Source: Flavobacterium panacagri
Lineage (GTDB): Bacteria > Bacteroidota > Bacteroidia > Flavobacteriales > Flavobacteriaceae
Assembly: GCF_030378165.1 (NCBI RefSeq)
Contig: NZ_CP119766.1
Span: 4,898,001-4,962,000, forward strand
DNA: 64,000 nucleotides
Direction of reading: 5' to 3'
Program-made: the position numbers and the translations under genes
Part shown: positions 55,492-63,521 of the stretch, in pieces
How the letters are laid out: every line of letters begins with the position of its first letter
How positions within the stretch are numbered: position 1 is the first letter of the stretch
Notes under the pieces: generated by a model
Databases searched by the model: none
The model's input: the letters and a program-made list of their open reading frames with translations, nothing else
What the model was told of the DNA's origin: nothing

Positions 55492-56523
55492 TTGAAAATC
55501 AAGTCTACTCTTTCGTCTCACGATCAACCAATAATTAACATTGAAGTCAATTCCCAATATGATCCAAAAAGTGCTCTTAGTGAAGAAAATATTCAGTTTC
55601 AAAGGGAAGACTCAGAAGACATCAAAAGCCACATTCTTGCTACTGACGGAATGGTAGTAATAGATACTCAAATGTATTTTACAAAACCTCAAACAGAGAT
55701 TTTTGAAATTAATGATGAATGTATCGTGATGGATTTTGTAAGTTGTACTAATATCGAGTTTCAAATAGAACAGCTTGAAAATGAGAAATATTTAAAGCAG
55801 AACACTCATAATATTTTTTACACTACAAAATACAAAGGCACTTTTAAAATTCCAGCATTTGAAAAAGTAAATTATCTAACCATTATTTTTTCTAAAGAAT
55901 TCTATTTCAATGTAATCAATGAAGACTGGAAACTTCATGAAAAATTCTCTAAAAACATTTTAATCCAAAAATCCAGCTATCTTACTTCAAAATATCTCCC
56001 ATTTACTTCTTCCATTCAGTGGATTATTTCTGAAATCAAAAATTGTAATCGCAAAGGAGCATTAAAGAAAATGTACATTGAGACAAAAATAAAAGAGTTG
56101 TTAATCCATCAATTAGAATCGGTAGTTTCTAAACCCAAGCAACAAGAAAAAATCGACAGTGAAGAATACAACAAATTATTAGAAGCCAAACAAATACTAG
56201 ACAACGATTATCGAAACACCCCTACTCTTCCTGAACTTTCCCGAAAAATTTCATTAAACGAATTCAAGCTAAAAAAGGGCTTTAAAGCATGTTTTGGAAC
56301 AACGGTTAAAAGCTATATCATTAAACTTAGAATGGAACATGCAAAAGAATTGTTTCAAAACAATTCTACAACAGTTAGTGAAGTCGCCTATAAATGCGGT
56401 TATAAAGATGTGTCCCACTTTTCAGCGGCATTTAAAAATTATTATGGATTTTCTCCTCAAAAATTTAAAATCAATACCGACATCATATCATTTTGGATAA
56501 TAGGATTTTCATTTTTTCTATAA
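55492..56523 (+). CDS. AraC-family regulator (PchR-like) of the iron-uptake genes
   Basis: 343 residues from a TTG start; the first in-frame ATG is at 55651 (residue 54). Residues about 245-330 are an AraC double helix-turn-helix (LPELSRKISLNEFKLKKGFK, VSEVAYKCGYKDVSHFSAAFKNYYGFSPQKF). The N-terminal part resembles the sensing half of siderophore-responsive AraC proteins. It is divergent from the TonB receptor with a 107-bp shared gap holding two direct repeats. It probably activates the receptor when a ferric chelate is present (inference). Confidence 0.82.
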   Translation: MKIKSTLSSHDQPIINIEVNSQYDPKSALSEENIQFQREDSEDIKSHILATDGMVVIDTQMYFTKPQTEIFEINDECIVMDFVSCTNIEFQIEQLENEKYLKQNTHNIFYTTKYKGTFKIPAFEKVNYLTIIFSKEFYFNVINEDWKLHEKFSKNILIQKSSYLTSKYLPFTSSIQWIISEIKNCNRKGALKKMYIETKIKELLIHQLESVVSKPKQQEKIDSEEYNKLLEAKQILDNDYRNTPTLPELSRKISLNEFKLKKGFKACFGTTVKSYIIKLRMEHAKELFQNNSTTVSEVAYKCGYKDVSHFSAAFKNYYGFSPQKFKINTDIISFWIIGFSFFL

Positions 56524-56568
56524 AAAAAGGGTCTTAAAATTAGGTCCGTCGACTTAATCTTAAAACCC
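56522..56568 (-). terminator. Terminator-like hairpin without a matching minus-strand gene
   Basis: GGGTCTTAAAATTAG (56529-56543) and CTTAATCTTAAAACCC (56553-56568) form a long stem with two mismatches. On the minus strand it is followed by TTTTTTT (56528-56522), the shape of a terminator. On the plus strand it follows the AraC stop but has no T-run. The only minus-strand sequence that could feed it is the non-coding 56569-57348. Confidence 0.4.
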
Positions 56569-56943
56569 CAAAAAAATTAGACATTAATTGTACATTGCAA
56601 ACTATATACAAATACCCACGATCAAATGAATATGTCTTAATTAAAAATAAAAACGTTTCTCCAAAAACTGTTTTCTGTAAAAACTCTAAATGATATCTAA
56701 AAAGGTAAAGAATATCATCGTTTTCAAATTTCTACACCCCAAAATTATATTGCAGAAAACAGATTCCCTTACGGTTTTCCACATCTCTATTAAAAAGAAA
56801 ATCTTTTTTTGAAAACAAAAAACATAAAAATCTGTATTTCAATACTTTAACTTTAAAAATTTAACAATACTTTTTGAGAAATAATTTAAAACTTCCTTCT
56901 AAAAATCATAAAAAAGTGTAAAAACAACACTTAAATAACGCCT

Positions 56944-57340
56944 TTCTTGTCCTAGATTAAGCGCCTTTTTTCTATCACAAGTTATATTTGCACTGTAAAT
57001 TATAAGTTCTGTCAAAAACTAAAATTGAAGACAAGAAAAAAACTTAGCTTCTTAGCATCTCAGAACCTTAGTATCTTTCTTATTCTAGATTAAGTCGAAT
57101 TGAGAATGAAAGAAATAAATTTGCAATATAAATTACATGTTCTGTCAAAAACTAAAATTAAAAACAAGAAAAAAACTTAGCTTCTTATTATCTCAGAACC
57201 TTAGTATCTTTCTTATTCTAGATTAAGTTAAAGCAAAAAGGAAACAAATAAATTTGTAAAGTAAAAATCCAGATTCCATGAAACTGAAATCTAAGAGTAA
57301 ACAAACTTAGAATATCAGTATCTCAGAACCTCAGAAACTA
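56944..57340. repeat. 133-bp tandem repeat in an 825-bp non-coding gap
   Basis: Two good units begin at the word GTTCTGTCAAAAACTAAAAT (57006 and 57139; period 133). A zeroth unit tail (CTAGATTAAG near 56951) and a degenerate third unit (ATCTCAGAACCTCAG near 57319) flank them. Shared words are AACTTAGCTTCTTA, ATCTCAGAACCTTAGTATC, TTCTTATTCTAGATTAAG. Each unit has a promoter-like -7 word on the plus strand (TATATTTG near 56983, TAAATTTG near 57116 and 57249). No open frame. The rest of 56524-56943 shows nothing but the hairpin at 56522. Confidence 0.75.
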
Positions 57341-57348
57341 AAAAGAAA

Positions 57349-57663
57349 ATGAAAACACTTGAATTCTTATTACTCGGAAAAAACGAAGCGATATTGGCCA
57401 TTTTACTTCGCCTTGTAAACGCTTATGAAGACTGGAACGCAGTCGCATTTAGCAACGAAACAGAAGCTCAGGACTATTTTCAGAACCACAAAATCGACGT
57501 TGTTCTTTTGAGCTCCGGAATCGAAGATCATGTCGAGAAAAATTTTACTACATTTTGCTTAAAACAACAGCCAGACGTAGAAGTAATTGAACATTTTGGA
57601 GGTGGAAGCGGCTTATTAAAATCAGAGATTCTCCACCGACTACATCTAAAAGGGAAAATATAG
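57349..57663 (+). CDS. Small receiver-like protein of unknown function
   Basis: 104 residues, MKTLEFLLLGKNEAILAILLRL at the start. Pattern of strand-helix segments (TLEFLLLGK, KIDVVLLSSGI, DVEVIEHFGGGSGLL) resembles a receiver domain without an effector. The usual phospho-Asp position (VVLL followed by S, not D) seems lost, so it may be a degenerate receiver. It lies just after the 133-bp repeat array. The function is not known. Confidence 0.6.
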   Translation: MKTLEFLLLGKNEAILAILLRLVNAYEDWNAVAFSNETEAQDYFQNHKIDVVLLSSGIEDHVEKNFTTFCLKQQPDVEVIEHFGGGSGLLKSEILHRLHLKGKI

Positions 57664-57713
57664 CATTCTAACTTCCTTTTACATCATTTTACAGCTTTAA
57701 AAACAACGCAATT

Positions 57714-57745
57714 ACGAATATCGTCAAAAATTTACGATATATCGT
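57714..57745. promoter_or_regulatory. Candidate operator: ATATCGT-N9-ACGATAT
   Basis: ATATCGT (57718-57724) and ACGATAT (57734-57740) are inverted; the second arm is also part of the perfect palindrome ACGATATATCGT (57734-57745). The site is 140 bp upstream of the isochorismatase-like gene. An exact 15-nt direct repeat CTTTAAAAACAACGC brackets it (57695-57709, 57778-57792). A PadR-type or similar regulator is possible; no such gene is in the window. Confidence 0.35.
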
Positions 57746-57884
57746 TAGGACTACTATTGTCTTTTTTGAAGAAATCCCTTTAAAAACAACGCTTTAGAAA
57801 TAGGGCATCCATTTTGAACACCCGAAAGTGAAAAATCACAAATAATTTTAAAAACCTAATCATTAACAACAAAATCAAAATATC

Positions 57885-58574
57885 ATGAAAAAATTAATTC
57901 TTACAGCAGTTTTATCTTTAATTACATTTATTGGATTCGCTCAAAAGCCAAGTCCTGCGTTATTAGACCCAACAAATCATACTTTGGTCTTAATTGATTA
58001 CGAAAGCCAAATGGCATTTGCAGTAAGCAATATTCCAATCGATCAATTACGCAACAACACCGCTTTAGTAGCTGGAGCTTCAAAAATATTTAAAGTACCG
58101 ACTATCGTTACAACAGTTGCAGAAAAATCATTCAGCGGGCCCGTTTTCAGGGAAATTGAAGAATTCTATCCTCAAAAAACTTCAAACTATATCGATCGTA
58201 CCACAATGAATACTTGGGAGGATGCTCCCGCTCGCAAAGCTATTATTTCAACGGGAAAAAAGAAAATCGTATTTGGCGGTTTATGGACAAGCGTTTGTAT
58301 TGTTGGCCCTGTTTTATCAGCAATCAACGAAGGATATGATGTTTATGTAATTACAGATGCAAGCGGTGATGTTTCTAAAGAAGCTCATGAAATGGCTGTA
58401 ACTCGTATGGTTCAGGCTGGTGCACATCCAGTAACTTCTTTGCAATATTTACTAGAATTGCAACGCGACTGGGCTCGTCAGGAAACTTATGTACCCGTAA
58501 CTGATTTGGTTAAAAAATACGGTGGTGCTTACGGCGTAGGTGTTCAATACGCTCACGAAATGTTGAAACACTAA
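57885..58574 (+). CDS. Exported isochorismatase-family hydrolase
   Basis: 229 residues. Signal peptide MKKLILTAVLSLITFIGFAQ, then an isochorismatase/YcaC fold: VLIDYESQMAF with the catalytic Asp, and GGLWTSVCIVGPVLSAINEG with the nucleophilic Cys. YVITDASGDVSKEAHEMAVTRM is typical of the family. Most relatives lack a signal peptide, so the periplasmic location is notable. Substrate unknown. The next gene, also exported, is an amidohydrolase 216 bp away across an inverted repeat. Confidence 0.85.
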   Translation: MKKLILTAVLSLITFIGFAQKPSPALLDPTNHTLVLIDYESQMAFAVSNIPIDQLRNNTALVAGASKIFKVPTIVTTVAEKSFSGPVFREIEEFYPQKTSNYIDRTTMNTWEDAPARKAIISTGKKKIVFGGLWTSVCIVGPVLSAINEGYDVYVITDASGDVSKEAHEMAVTRMVQAGAHPVTSLQYLLELQRDWARQETYVPVTDLVKKYGGAYGVGVQYAHEMLKH

Positions 58575-58581
58575 ATCTTAA

Positions 58582-58710
58582 TCAACGCGGATAAAACGAA
58601 TTCGCTATCGCGAAGGCGCGGATAAAAAACGGATTTTAATTCATCCTATTTACTTTAAAAAAATCTGTGGAAATCAGCGTCTTCGCGATAGCGAATCTGT
58701 AAAATCAGCG
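58582..58710. repeat. Inverted repeat with TTCGCTATCGCGAA core (copy 2)
   Basis: ATTCGCTATCGCGAAG (58601-58616) and its exact inverse CTTCGCGATAGCGAAT (58682-58697). Between and around are CGCGGATAAAAAACGGATTTT-type and AAAAAATCTGTGGAAATCAG words also present in copy 1 at 11772-11890. The two copies are clearly the same element. Confidence 0.8.
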
Positions 58711-58790
58711 TTAAATTTTATTCTATCCAATAAAAAGATTGTGTGCTAAAAACATGCCGTTTTTTTTCCAACCAAACAAAAACCTCCACT

Positions 58791-60578
58791 ATGAAACCCT
58801 CTTTCAAAATACTAGCTTTCCTTTTAATTATTTCACTTCCCATTTTTGGGCAAAGCAAAAAAGCGACACTTATTGTGCATCACGCTATAATTCACACTTT
58901 AGACAATAAAAACACCATTGTTGAAGCTATGGCTGTTGCCGATGGAAAAATTCTTAAAACTGGAAAGAATAGCGAAATCTTAAAACTAAAAGATAAAAAA
59001 ACAACCATAATCGATGCCAAAGGAAAAACTATCATTCCCGGAATATTCGATTCTCACATGCATATCATCCGTGGCGGAAGATTCTATAATACCGAATTGC
59101 GCTGGGACGGTGTACGCTCTTTAAAAAGAGCTTTAGCAATCCTAAAAGAACAGGCACAAAGAACTCCAAAAGGACAATGGGTTCGTGTTGTAGGCGGATG
59201 GAATGCGTATCAGTTTGAAGAAAAAAGACTTCCTACTTTAGCTGAAATCAACGAAGCAACTGGTGATGTTCCTACCTTTATTCTTCACTTATATGGACAT
59301 GCTTATCTAAACAAAGCAGGTTTAGAAGCTTTAAAAATTGATGCTAATACTCCAAACCCAAATGCTGGATTGATTGAAAAAGATCCAAACGGAAATCCAA
59401 CGGGATTATTAGTCGCAGAACCAAATGCTTTTATTTTATACTCCACACTCGCCAAACTTCCTGAATTGACTCAAGAAGAAAAATTCAATTCGACTAAACA
59501 ATTTATGACCGAAATGAACCGTCTTGGTGTAACTGCAATTATGGATGCAGGAGGCGGATTTCAAAATTTTCCTGATGATTACGGAGTGACAAATGGTTTA
59601 TGCAAAGACAGCGATTTAACAGTTAGAATGCCTTATTATTTGTTTGCTCAAAAAGCAGGAACAGAATTAAACGACTACACCAAATGGATCAATACTGTTG
59701 AAATTGGTGAAGGTTGTGATGACGATCATCGTTCGGATAAAGTAGAGTATCATGTTCAAGGTGCTGGAGAAAATTTAGTAATGAGTGCAGGAGATTTTGA
59801 AAACTTTGATAAACCAAGACCAGAATTAAGCCCAGCGATGGAAGGTCAACTAAAAGAAGTTTTATCATTATTGGTTAAAAACAAATGGCCGTTTAGAATT
59901 CATGCTACTTATAACGAAAGTATCACTAGATTTTTAAATGTAATTGAAGACATTAATAAAGAAACACCTTTAAATGGACTTTTATGGTTCTTTGACCACG
60001 CAGAAACGGTTTCTGTAGAAAATTTAAAACGTATTAAAGCTTTAAACGGTGGAATTGCAATACAGCATAGAATGGCTTATCAAGGCGAAAGTTTTATTAA
60101 AAGATATGGAAAAACTGCTGCTGCGAATACGGTTCCATTAAAGAAAATCTTGGAATTGGGCATTAAAGTCGGAATGGGAACTGATGGGACTCGTGTAGCA
60201 AGTTACAATCCTTGGGTTGGTTTATACTGGCTGACAACAGGCAAAACTTTAGGTGGTTTAAAATATATGAATGATGAAAATATTTTGCACAGAACCAAAG
60301 CGCTGCAATTGTTCACTTACGGAAGTGCCGAATTGATTAATATTGAAAAAGATAGAGGAATGCTGACCGCAGATAAACTAGCCGATTTTGCCATTCTTTC
60401 TGATGATTATTTCAGTGTTCCGGAAGAAAAAATCCTAAACATCGAATCAAAACTGACAGTGGTAAATGGGAAAGTAATCTATGCTGATAATGACTTTAGA
60501 ACTTTTGCAGATGAAAAACCAAAAGCAATTCCAGATTGGAGTCCTGTAAATTACTTTGGAGGTTATCAAAAAAACTAA
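58791..60578 (+). CDS. Exported amidohydrolase (YtcJ-like)
   Basis: 595 residues from the ATG at 58791, giving the signal peptide MKPSFKILAFLLIISLPIFG; an upstream GTG frame start at 58743 adds no useful sequence. Metal-dependent amidohydrolase 3 fold: GIFDSHMHIIRGGRFYN (His pair), WFFDHAETV, GIAIQHRMAYQG, GMGTDGTRVASYNPW with the metal-binding Asp, and the RALQLFTYGSAELI-like C-terminal part. Substrate is not known. It may function with the isochorismatase-like enzyme just upstream (inference). Confidence 0.85.
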   Translation: MKPSFKILAFLLIISLPIFGQSKKATLIVHHAIIHTLDNKNTIVEAMAVADGKILKTGKNSEILKLKDKKTTIIDAKGKTIIPGIFDSHMHIIRGGRFYNTELRWDGVRSLKRALAILKEQAQRTPKGQWVRVVGGWNAYQFEEKRLPTLAEINEATGDVPTFILHLYGHAYLNKAGLEALKIDANTPNPNAGLIEKDPNGNPTGLLVAEPNAFILYSTLAKLPELTQEEKFNSTKQFMTEMNRLGVTAIMDAGGGFQNFPDDYGVTNGLCKDSDLTVRMPYYLFAQKAGTELNDYTKWINTVEIGEGCDDDHRSDKVEYHVQGAGENLVMSAGDFENFDKPRPELSPAMEGQLKEVLSLLVKNKWPFRIHATYNESITRFLNVIEDINKETPLNGLLWFFDHAETVSVENLKRIKALNGGIAIQHRMAYQGESFIKRYGKTAAANTVPLKKILELGIKVGMGTDGTRVASYNPWVGLYWLTTGKTLGGLKYMNDENILHRTKALQLFTYGSAELINIEKDRGMLTADKLADFAILSDDYFSVPEEKILNIESKLTVVNGKVIYADNDFRTFADEKPKAIPDWSPVNYFGGYQKN

Positions 60579-60623
60579 ATTATAAAGCAAGAAATAAATT
60601 CAAATTTCAAATAAATTTCCTAT

Positions 60624-60670
60624 GGCTTTGAATGCACAATTTAAATTTTAATTTTGTGTAATTCAAAGCC
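60624..60670 (+). promoter_or_regulatory. Promoter inside an inverted repeat upstream of the LigT-like gene
   Basis: TTTG (60627-60630), 18-nt spacer and TAATTTTG (60649-60656) fit the Bacteroidota promoter. The whole lies in an inverted repeat with arms GGCTTTGAAT (60624-60633) and ATTCAAAGCC (60661-60670), extended inward by CACAA/TTGTG. The start codon at 60677 is only 6 bp beyond. Confidence 0.5.
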
Positions 60671-60676
60671 TTAAAA

Positions 60677-61234
60677 ATGGAAAAAACATACTCAGTTGTT
60701 TTTTATTCTAAAACATTGGTTGAGCCTGTTAAAAAGATGAAAGCCTTTTTAAGAAGCAAAATCAATTGGTATAACAGCTATAATTCTGAAGCACATATTA
60801 CGATTTGTGAATTTACCATTGAAGAATCACAGCTCGATTCCATCAAACAAAAGCTTTCTAAAATTGCAAATACTTTTACGCCTTTTGAAGTGTATTTAGA
60901 TCATTTTGATTCTTTTCCAACAAACGGCGCTTTTTTTATTGGTCTAACCGAAGAATCAAAGAAGAATCTTGTGCCAATAATGAAAAAAACTCATGAAACC
61001 TTCAAGTCTTTAAAACATAAAAGCGACAATCCGCACCTATCAATCGGAAGAAGATTAACTCCAGAAAATCTTAAAATTGCTTCTGAACTTTTCACAACAA
61101 TTAATTTGAACTTTTTATGCAATGAAATTGTTTTAAGAGAATTTGATCCAGCAGTAAAACAGTTTTTTGTAATGGATGCTTTTCCTTTTGGAAGTAATCC
61201 TGAACCTGAGTTTGTACAGGGAAGTCTTTTTTAA
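60677..61234 (+). CDS. 2'-5' RNA ligase-like / LigT-type 2H phosphoesterase
   Basis: 185 residues with the two H-x-T/S motifs of the 2H superfamily: HITICEF (about residue 40) and HLSIGRR (about residue 119). FPTNGAFFIGLTEESKKNL between them is usual. Such proteins act on 2',5' or cyclic phosphates of RNA or nucleotides. No partner gene nearby; probably a single-gene transcript with its own promoter. Confidence 0.82.
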   Translation: MEKTYSVVFYSKTLVEPVKKMKAFLRSKINWYNSYNSEAHITICEFTIEESQLDSIKQKLSKIANTFTPFEVYLDHFDSFPTNGAFFIGLTEESKKNLVPIMKKTHETFKSLKHKSDNPHLSIGRRLTPENLKIASELFTTINLNFLCNEIVLREFDPAVKQFFVMDAFPFGSNPEPEFVQGSLF

Positions 61235-61248
61235 TGGTTCTTCTGGTA

Positions 61249-61359
61249 TTGCCACGAAGGCGCTAAGACACCAAGTTTTTTACCAACTAATGTTACCAAT
61301 AGTTTTTATTATTGGAACATCATAAAAATAAACTTTGTGTCTTAGCGCCTTCGCGGCAA
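61249..61359. repeat. Long inverted repeat (GCCACGAAGGCGCTAAGACAC type)
   Basis: Left arm 61249-61275 and right arm 61333-61359 match over 25 of 27 positions as reverse complements (arms begin TTGCCACGAAGGCGCTAAGA). It fills the gap between the LigT-like gene and the AraC gene. A -7 box TATATTTG for the AraC gene follows at 61381-61388. Confidence 0.8.
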
Positions 61360-61409
61360 AAAACGCTTAACATTTTTTCGTATATTTGAATTTTACAACT
61401 CATCTTAAT

Positions 61410-62333
61410 ATGAAATCCCTAGATTCATTTTACCAAGATATTACCGAAGGTTCAGCAGTAGAACCTACTTCCCTATTACCAAATGACATTCAGAAAGAAA
61501 TCGGGCATTTTAATGTTTTTGATATTAAGGAGCTTTTGGAACGTATGAAAGGAAAACCTGGAATGCCTTATGACAGAAGAGCTTATTACAAAATCAGTTT
61601 AATTAGGGGAAAAAACAGAGCTGAATATGCCGATAAAATAATCGACATTGAAAAGCAGGGATTGTTATTTGCAACACCAAAAATTCCGTATAATTATTTA
61701 CCACAAGACACCAATCAAGGCGGACAGTTTTGCGTATTTACCAGCGAATTTTTATCCAAAAGCAAAAGCGGTATTGATTTGGACGAACTGCCTATTTTTG
61801 CTTCAGACGGTTATCCCATTTTTCAATTATCAGATGAAGAAGTCGAAGAAGTGGCTTTGATCTTCAAAAAGATACAAAAAGAAATCAATTCAGATTATAT
61901 CTATAAATACGATTTAATCCGAAATTATGTTGCTGAACTAATTCACTTTGGGCAAAAACTACAGCCTATAACTGCTTTATATTCTAAACACAATTCGGCT
62001 GCAAGAGTTTCTTCTTTATTTGCTGAATTATTAGAAAGACAATTCCCAATTGAATCTCCGAATCAAAGATTAGAACTTAGAACTGCAAAAGATTTTGCCG
62101 CCAGATTAGCTGTTCATGTAAATCATTTAAATAAGGTTTTAAAGGAAAACACTGGAAAAACCACAACAGAATTAATCAGTACAAGATTAACCAACGAAGC
62201 CAAAATACTTTTAAAGCAGACAGATTGGAATATTTCTGAAATCGCTTATTCACTTGGTTTTGAAGAATTAGCGCATTTTTCTAATTTCTTCAAAAAACAA
62301 ACTTCCTTGACGCCTTTAGCTTTTAGAAGTTAG
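61410..62333 (+). CDS. AraC-family regulator
   Basis: 307 residues from the ATG at 61410. The frame could start at a TTG (61386), but that TTG is part of the -7 box, so the ATG is right. The C-terminal helix-turn-helix is at about 225-305 (DFAARLAVHVNHLNKVLKEN, ISEIAYSLGFEELAHFSNFFKKQ). It precedes two SDR genes in the same direction, a common arrangement in Flavobacterium in which the regulator controls the dehydrogenases (inference). Confidence 0.85.
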   Translation: MKSLDSFYQDITEGSAVEPTSLLPNDIQKEIGHFNVFDIKELLERMKGKPGMPYDRRAYYKISLIRGKNRAEYADKIIDIEKQGLLFATPKIPYNYLPQDTNQGGQFCVFTSEFLSKSKSGIDLDELPIFASDGYPIFQLSDEEVEEVALIFKKIQKEINSDYIYKYDLIRNYVAELIHFGQKLQPITALYSKHNSAARVSSLFAELLERQFPIESPNQRLELRTAKDFAARLAVHVNHLNKVLKENTGKTTTELISTRLTNEAKILLKQTDWNISEIAYSLGFEELAHFSNFFKKQTSLTPLAFRS

Positions 62334-62380
62334 TTTTTTTTTTTCAAGTTTCAAGTTTTACGAGCTGTAACCATACAGTT

Positions 62381-62419
62381 TGTCATCCCGAGTAACGAGG
62401 GATCTTCGCAAGAAGCTCC
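62381..62419. repeat. REP-like element (GTCATCCCGAGTAACGAGGGATC)
   Basis: The words GTCATCCCGAG and CGAGGGATCTTCGCA, followed by AGAAGCTCC, match the widespread GTCATCC-GATC type of dispersed intergenic repeat (general knowledge). It lies in the 230-bp gap after the AraC gene; the right part also has GGAATTTGG/TTCCAAAC inverted words. Confidence 0.55.
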
Positions 62420-62563
62420 ACAAAGTTTTTGGAATTTGGAACTTAAAGAATTGGAATTCCAAACCACTTTGATTTGAATTTCGCAAACATCGATTTGATA
62501 TTTACAATTCCCCACATCTGCTTTGCTCCTACCTTTGTCTCATCAAATTAAAAGAACGAAAAG

Positions 62564-63292
62564 ATGAATTTATCAAACAACAAAATACTGATAACTGGAG
62601 GTGCAAGCGGTATCGGACTTGGACTTACCGAACGATTTATTCAGGAAAACAATACCGTGATCATCTGCGGCAGAAGAGAATCAGTTTTAAACGACGTTAA
62701 AGCAAAGTTTCCTTCTATAATTACAAAAGTCTGTGACTTATCTATTGAAACAGAACGTATAGCTCTTTATGAATGGATTTCTGAAAATCATCCTGATCTA
62801 AACGTACTAATCAACAATGCAGGAATTCAAAACTGGAAATCGATAACAGATGCTGATTTTTACGAAAGCATGAAGGCAGAAATCAATACTAATATTGAAG
62901 CTCCGTTGCATTTAACTTCTTTATTTATTCAGTTAAAATCTTTAATGACAGTAATGAATGTGACTTCAGGGCTGGCATTCTCTCCTTTTGCAAAGGTTCC
63001 AGTTTATTCGGCTACAAAAGCTTTTTTTAGATCATTTACACTTTCACTTCGTCATTTATTAAAAGCAAAAAATATCGAAGTAATTGAAATTATTCCACCA
63101 GCCTTAAATACAGATTTAGGCGGAGTTGGTCTTCACGACGCACATCCAAGCGTAAGCAGTTTTATCGAATCTATTTTTGAACAATTAAAAGAAGGAAGAT
63201 CAGAACTTACTTTTGGAACCAGCGAAACAAGATTAAACGCAAGCGCAGAAGAGTTGAGAAATCATTTTAATGCGATGCATTCTAATCTTTAA
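62564..63292 (+). CDS. SDR dehydrogenase (DltE-like)
   Basis: 242-residue short-chain dehydrogenase: TGGASGIGLGLTERF, NNAGIQ, a Ser near MNVTSGLAFSP and YSATK. It resembles the DltE-like SDR group, short members of unknown substrate. It lies upstream of another SDR (63522) across an inverted repeat. The AraC gene at 61410 is the likely regulator. Confidence 0.8.
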   Translation: MNLSNNKILITGGASGIGLGLTERFIQENNTVIICGRRESVLNDVKAKFPSIITKVCDLSIETERIALYEWISENHPDLNVLINNAGIQNWKSITDADFYESMKAEINTNIEAPLHLTSLFIQLKSLMTVMNVTSGLAFSPFAKVPVYSATKAFFRSFTLSLRHLLKAKNIEVIEIIPPALNTDLGGVGLHDAHPSVSSFIESIFEQLKEGRSELTFGTSETRLNASAEELRNHFNAMHSNL

Positions 63293-63299
63293 CATTTAA

Positions 63300-63442
63300 T
63301 TTTAAACACATAGAAACATAGTTTCGCTTTGTCTATAAAGGCGTTTTACTCACATAAATCCACATAGCTATGTGTTAGAAACTAGTTTCTTTCTGTAATC
63401 TTTAAAAGAGAATAAAAATCTATGTTTCTATGTGTTTTAAAA
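63300..63442. repeat. Inverted repeat with AAACACATAGAAACATAG arms
   Basis: Arms AAACACATAGAAACATAG (about 63304-63321) and CTATGTTTCTATGTGTTT (63420-63437) match exactly. Inside is the 14-bp palindrome CACATAGCTATGTG (63361-63374). It lies between the two SDR genes. Confidence 0.8.
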
Positions 63443-63456
63443 ATAATCGTATTAAA

Positions 63457-63513
63457 TGTCTTCGACTTCGCTCAGACTGACAATAAACAATAAACAACAA
63501 ACAATAAACAATT
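63457..63513. repeat. REP-like element and CAATAAA microrepeat
   Basis: TGTCTTCGACTTCGCTCAGA followed by CTGACA (63457-63482) is a known type of dispersed intergenic word. It is followed by four short CAATAAA/CAACAAA units up to 63513, just before the second SDR start. Confidence 0.5.
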
Positions 63514-63521
63514 AAAAAAAA

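Noticed and set aside
56944..57340. CRISPR array
   Set aside because: Period is 133 bp with long shared segments; there are no short repeats with unique spacers and no cas genes.
61386..61409. TTG start of the AraC gene at 61386
   Set aside because: The TTG is the end of the -7 box TATATTTG, so it would be upstream of the transcript start. The ATG at 61410 is used.
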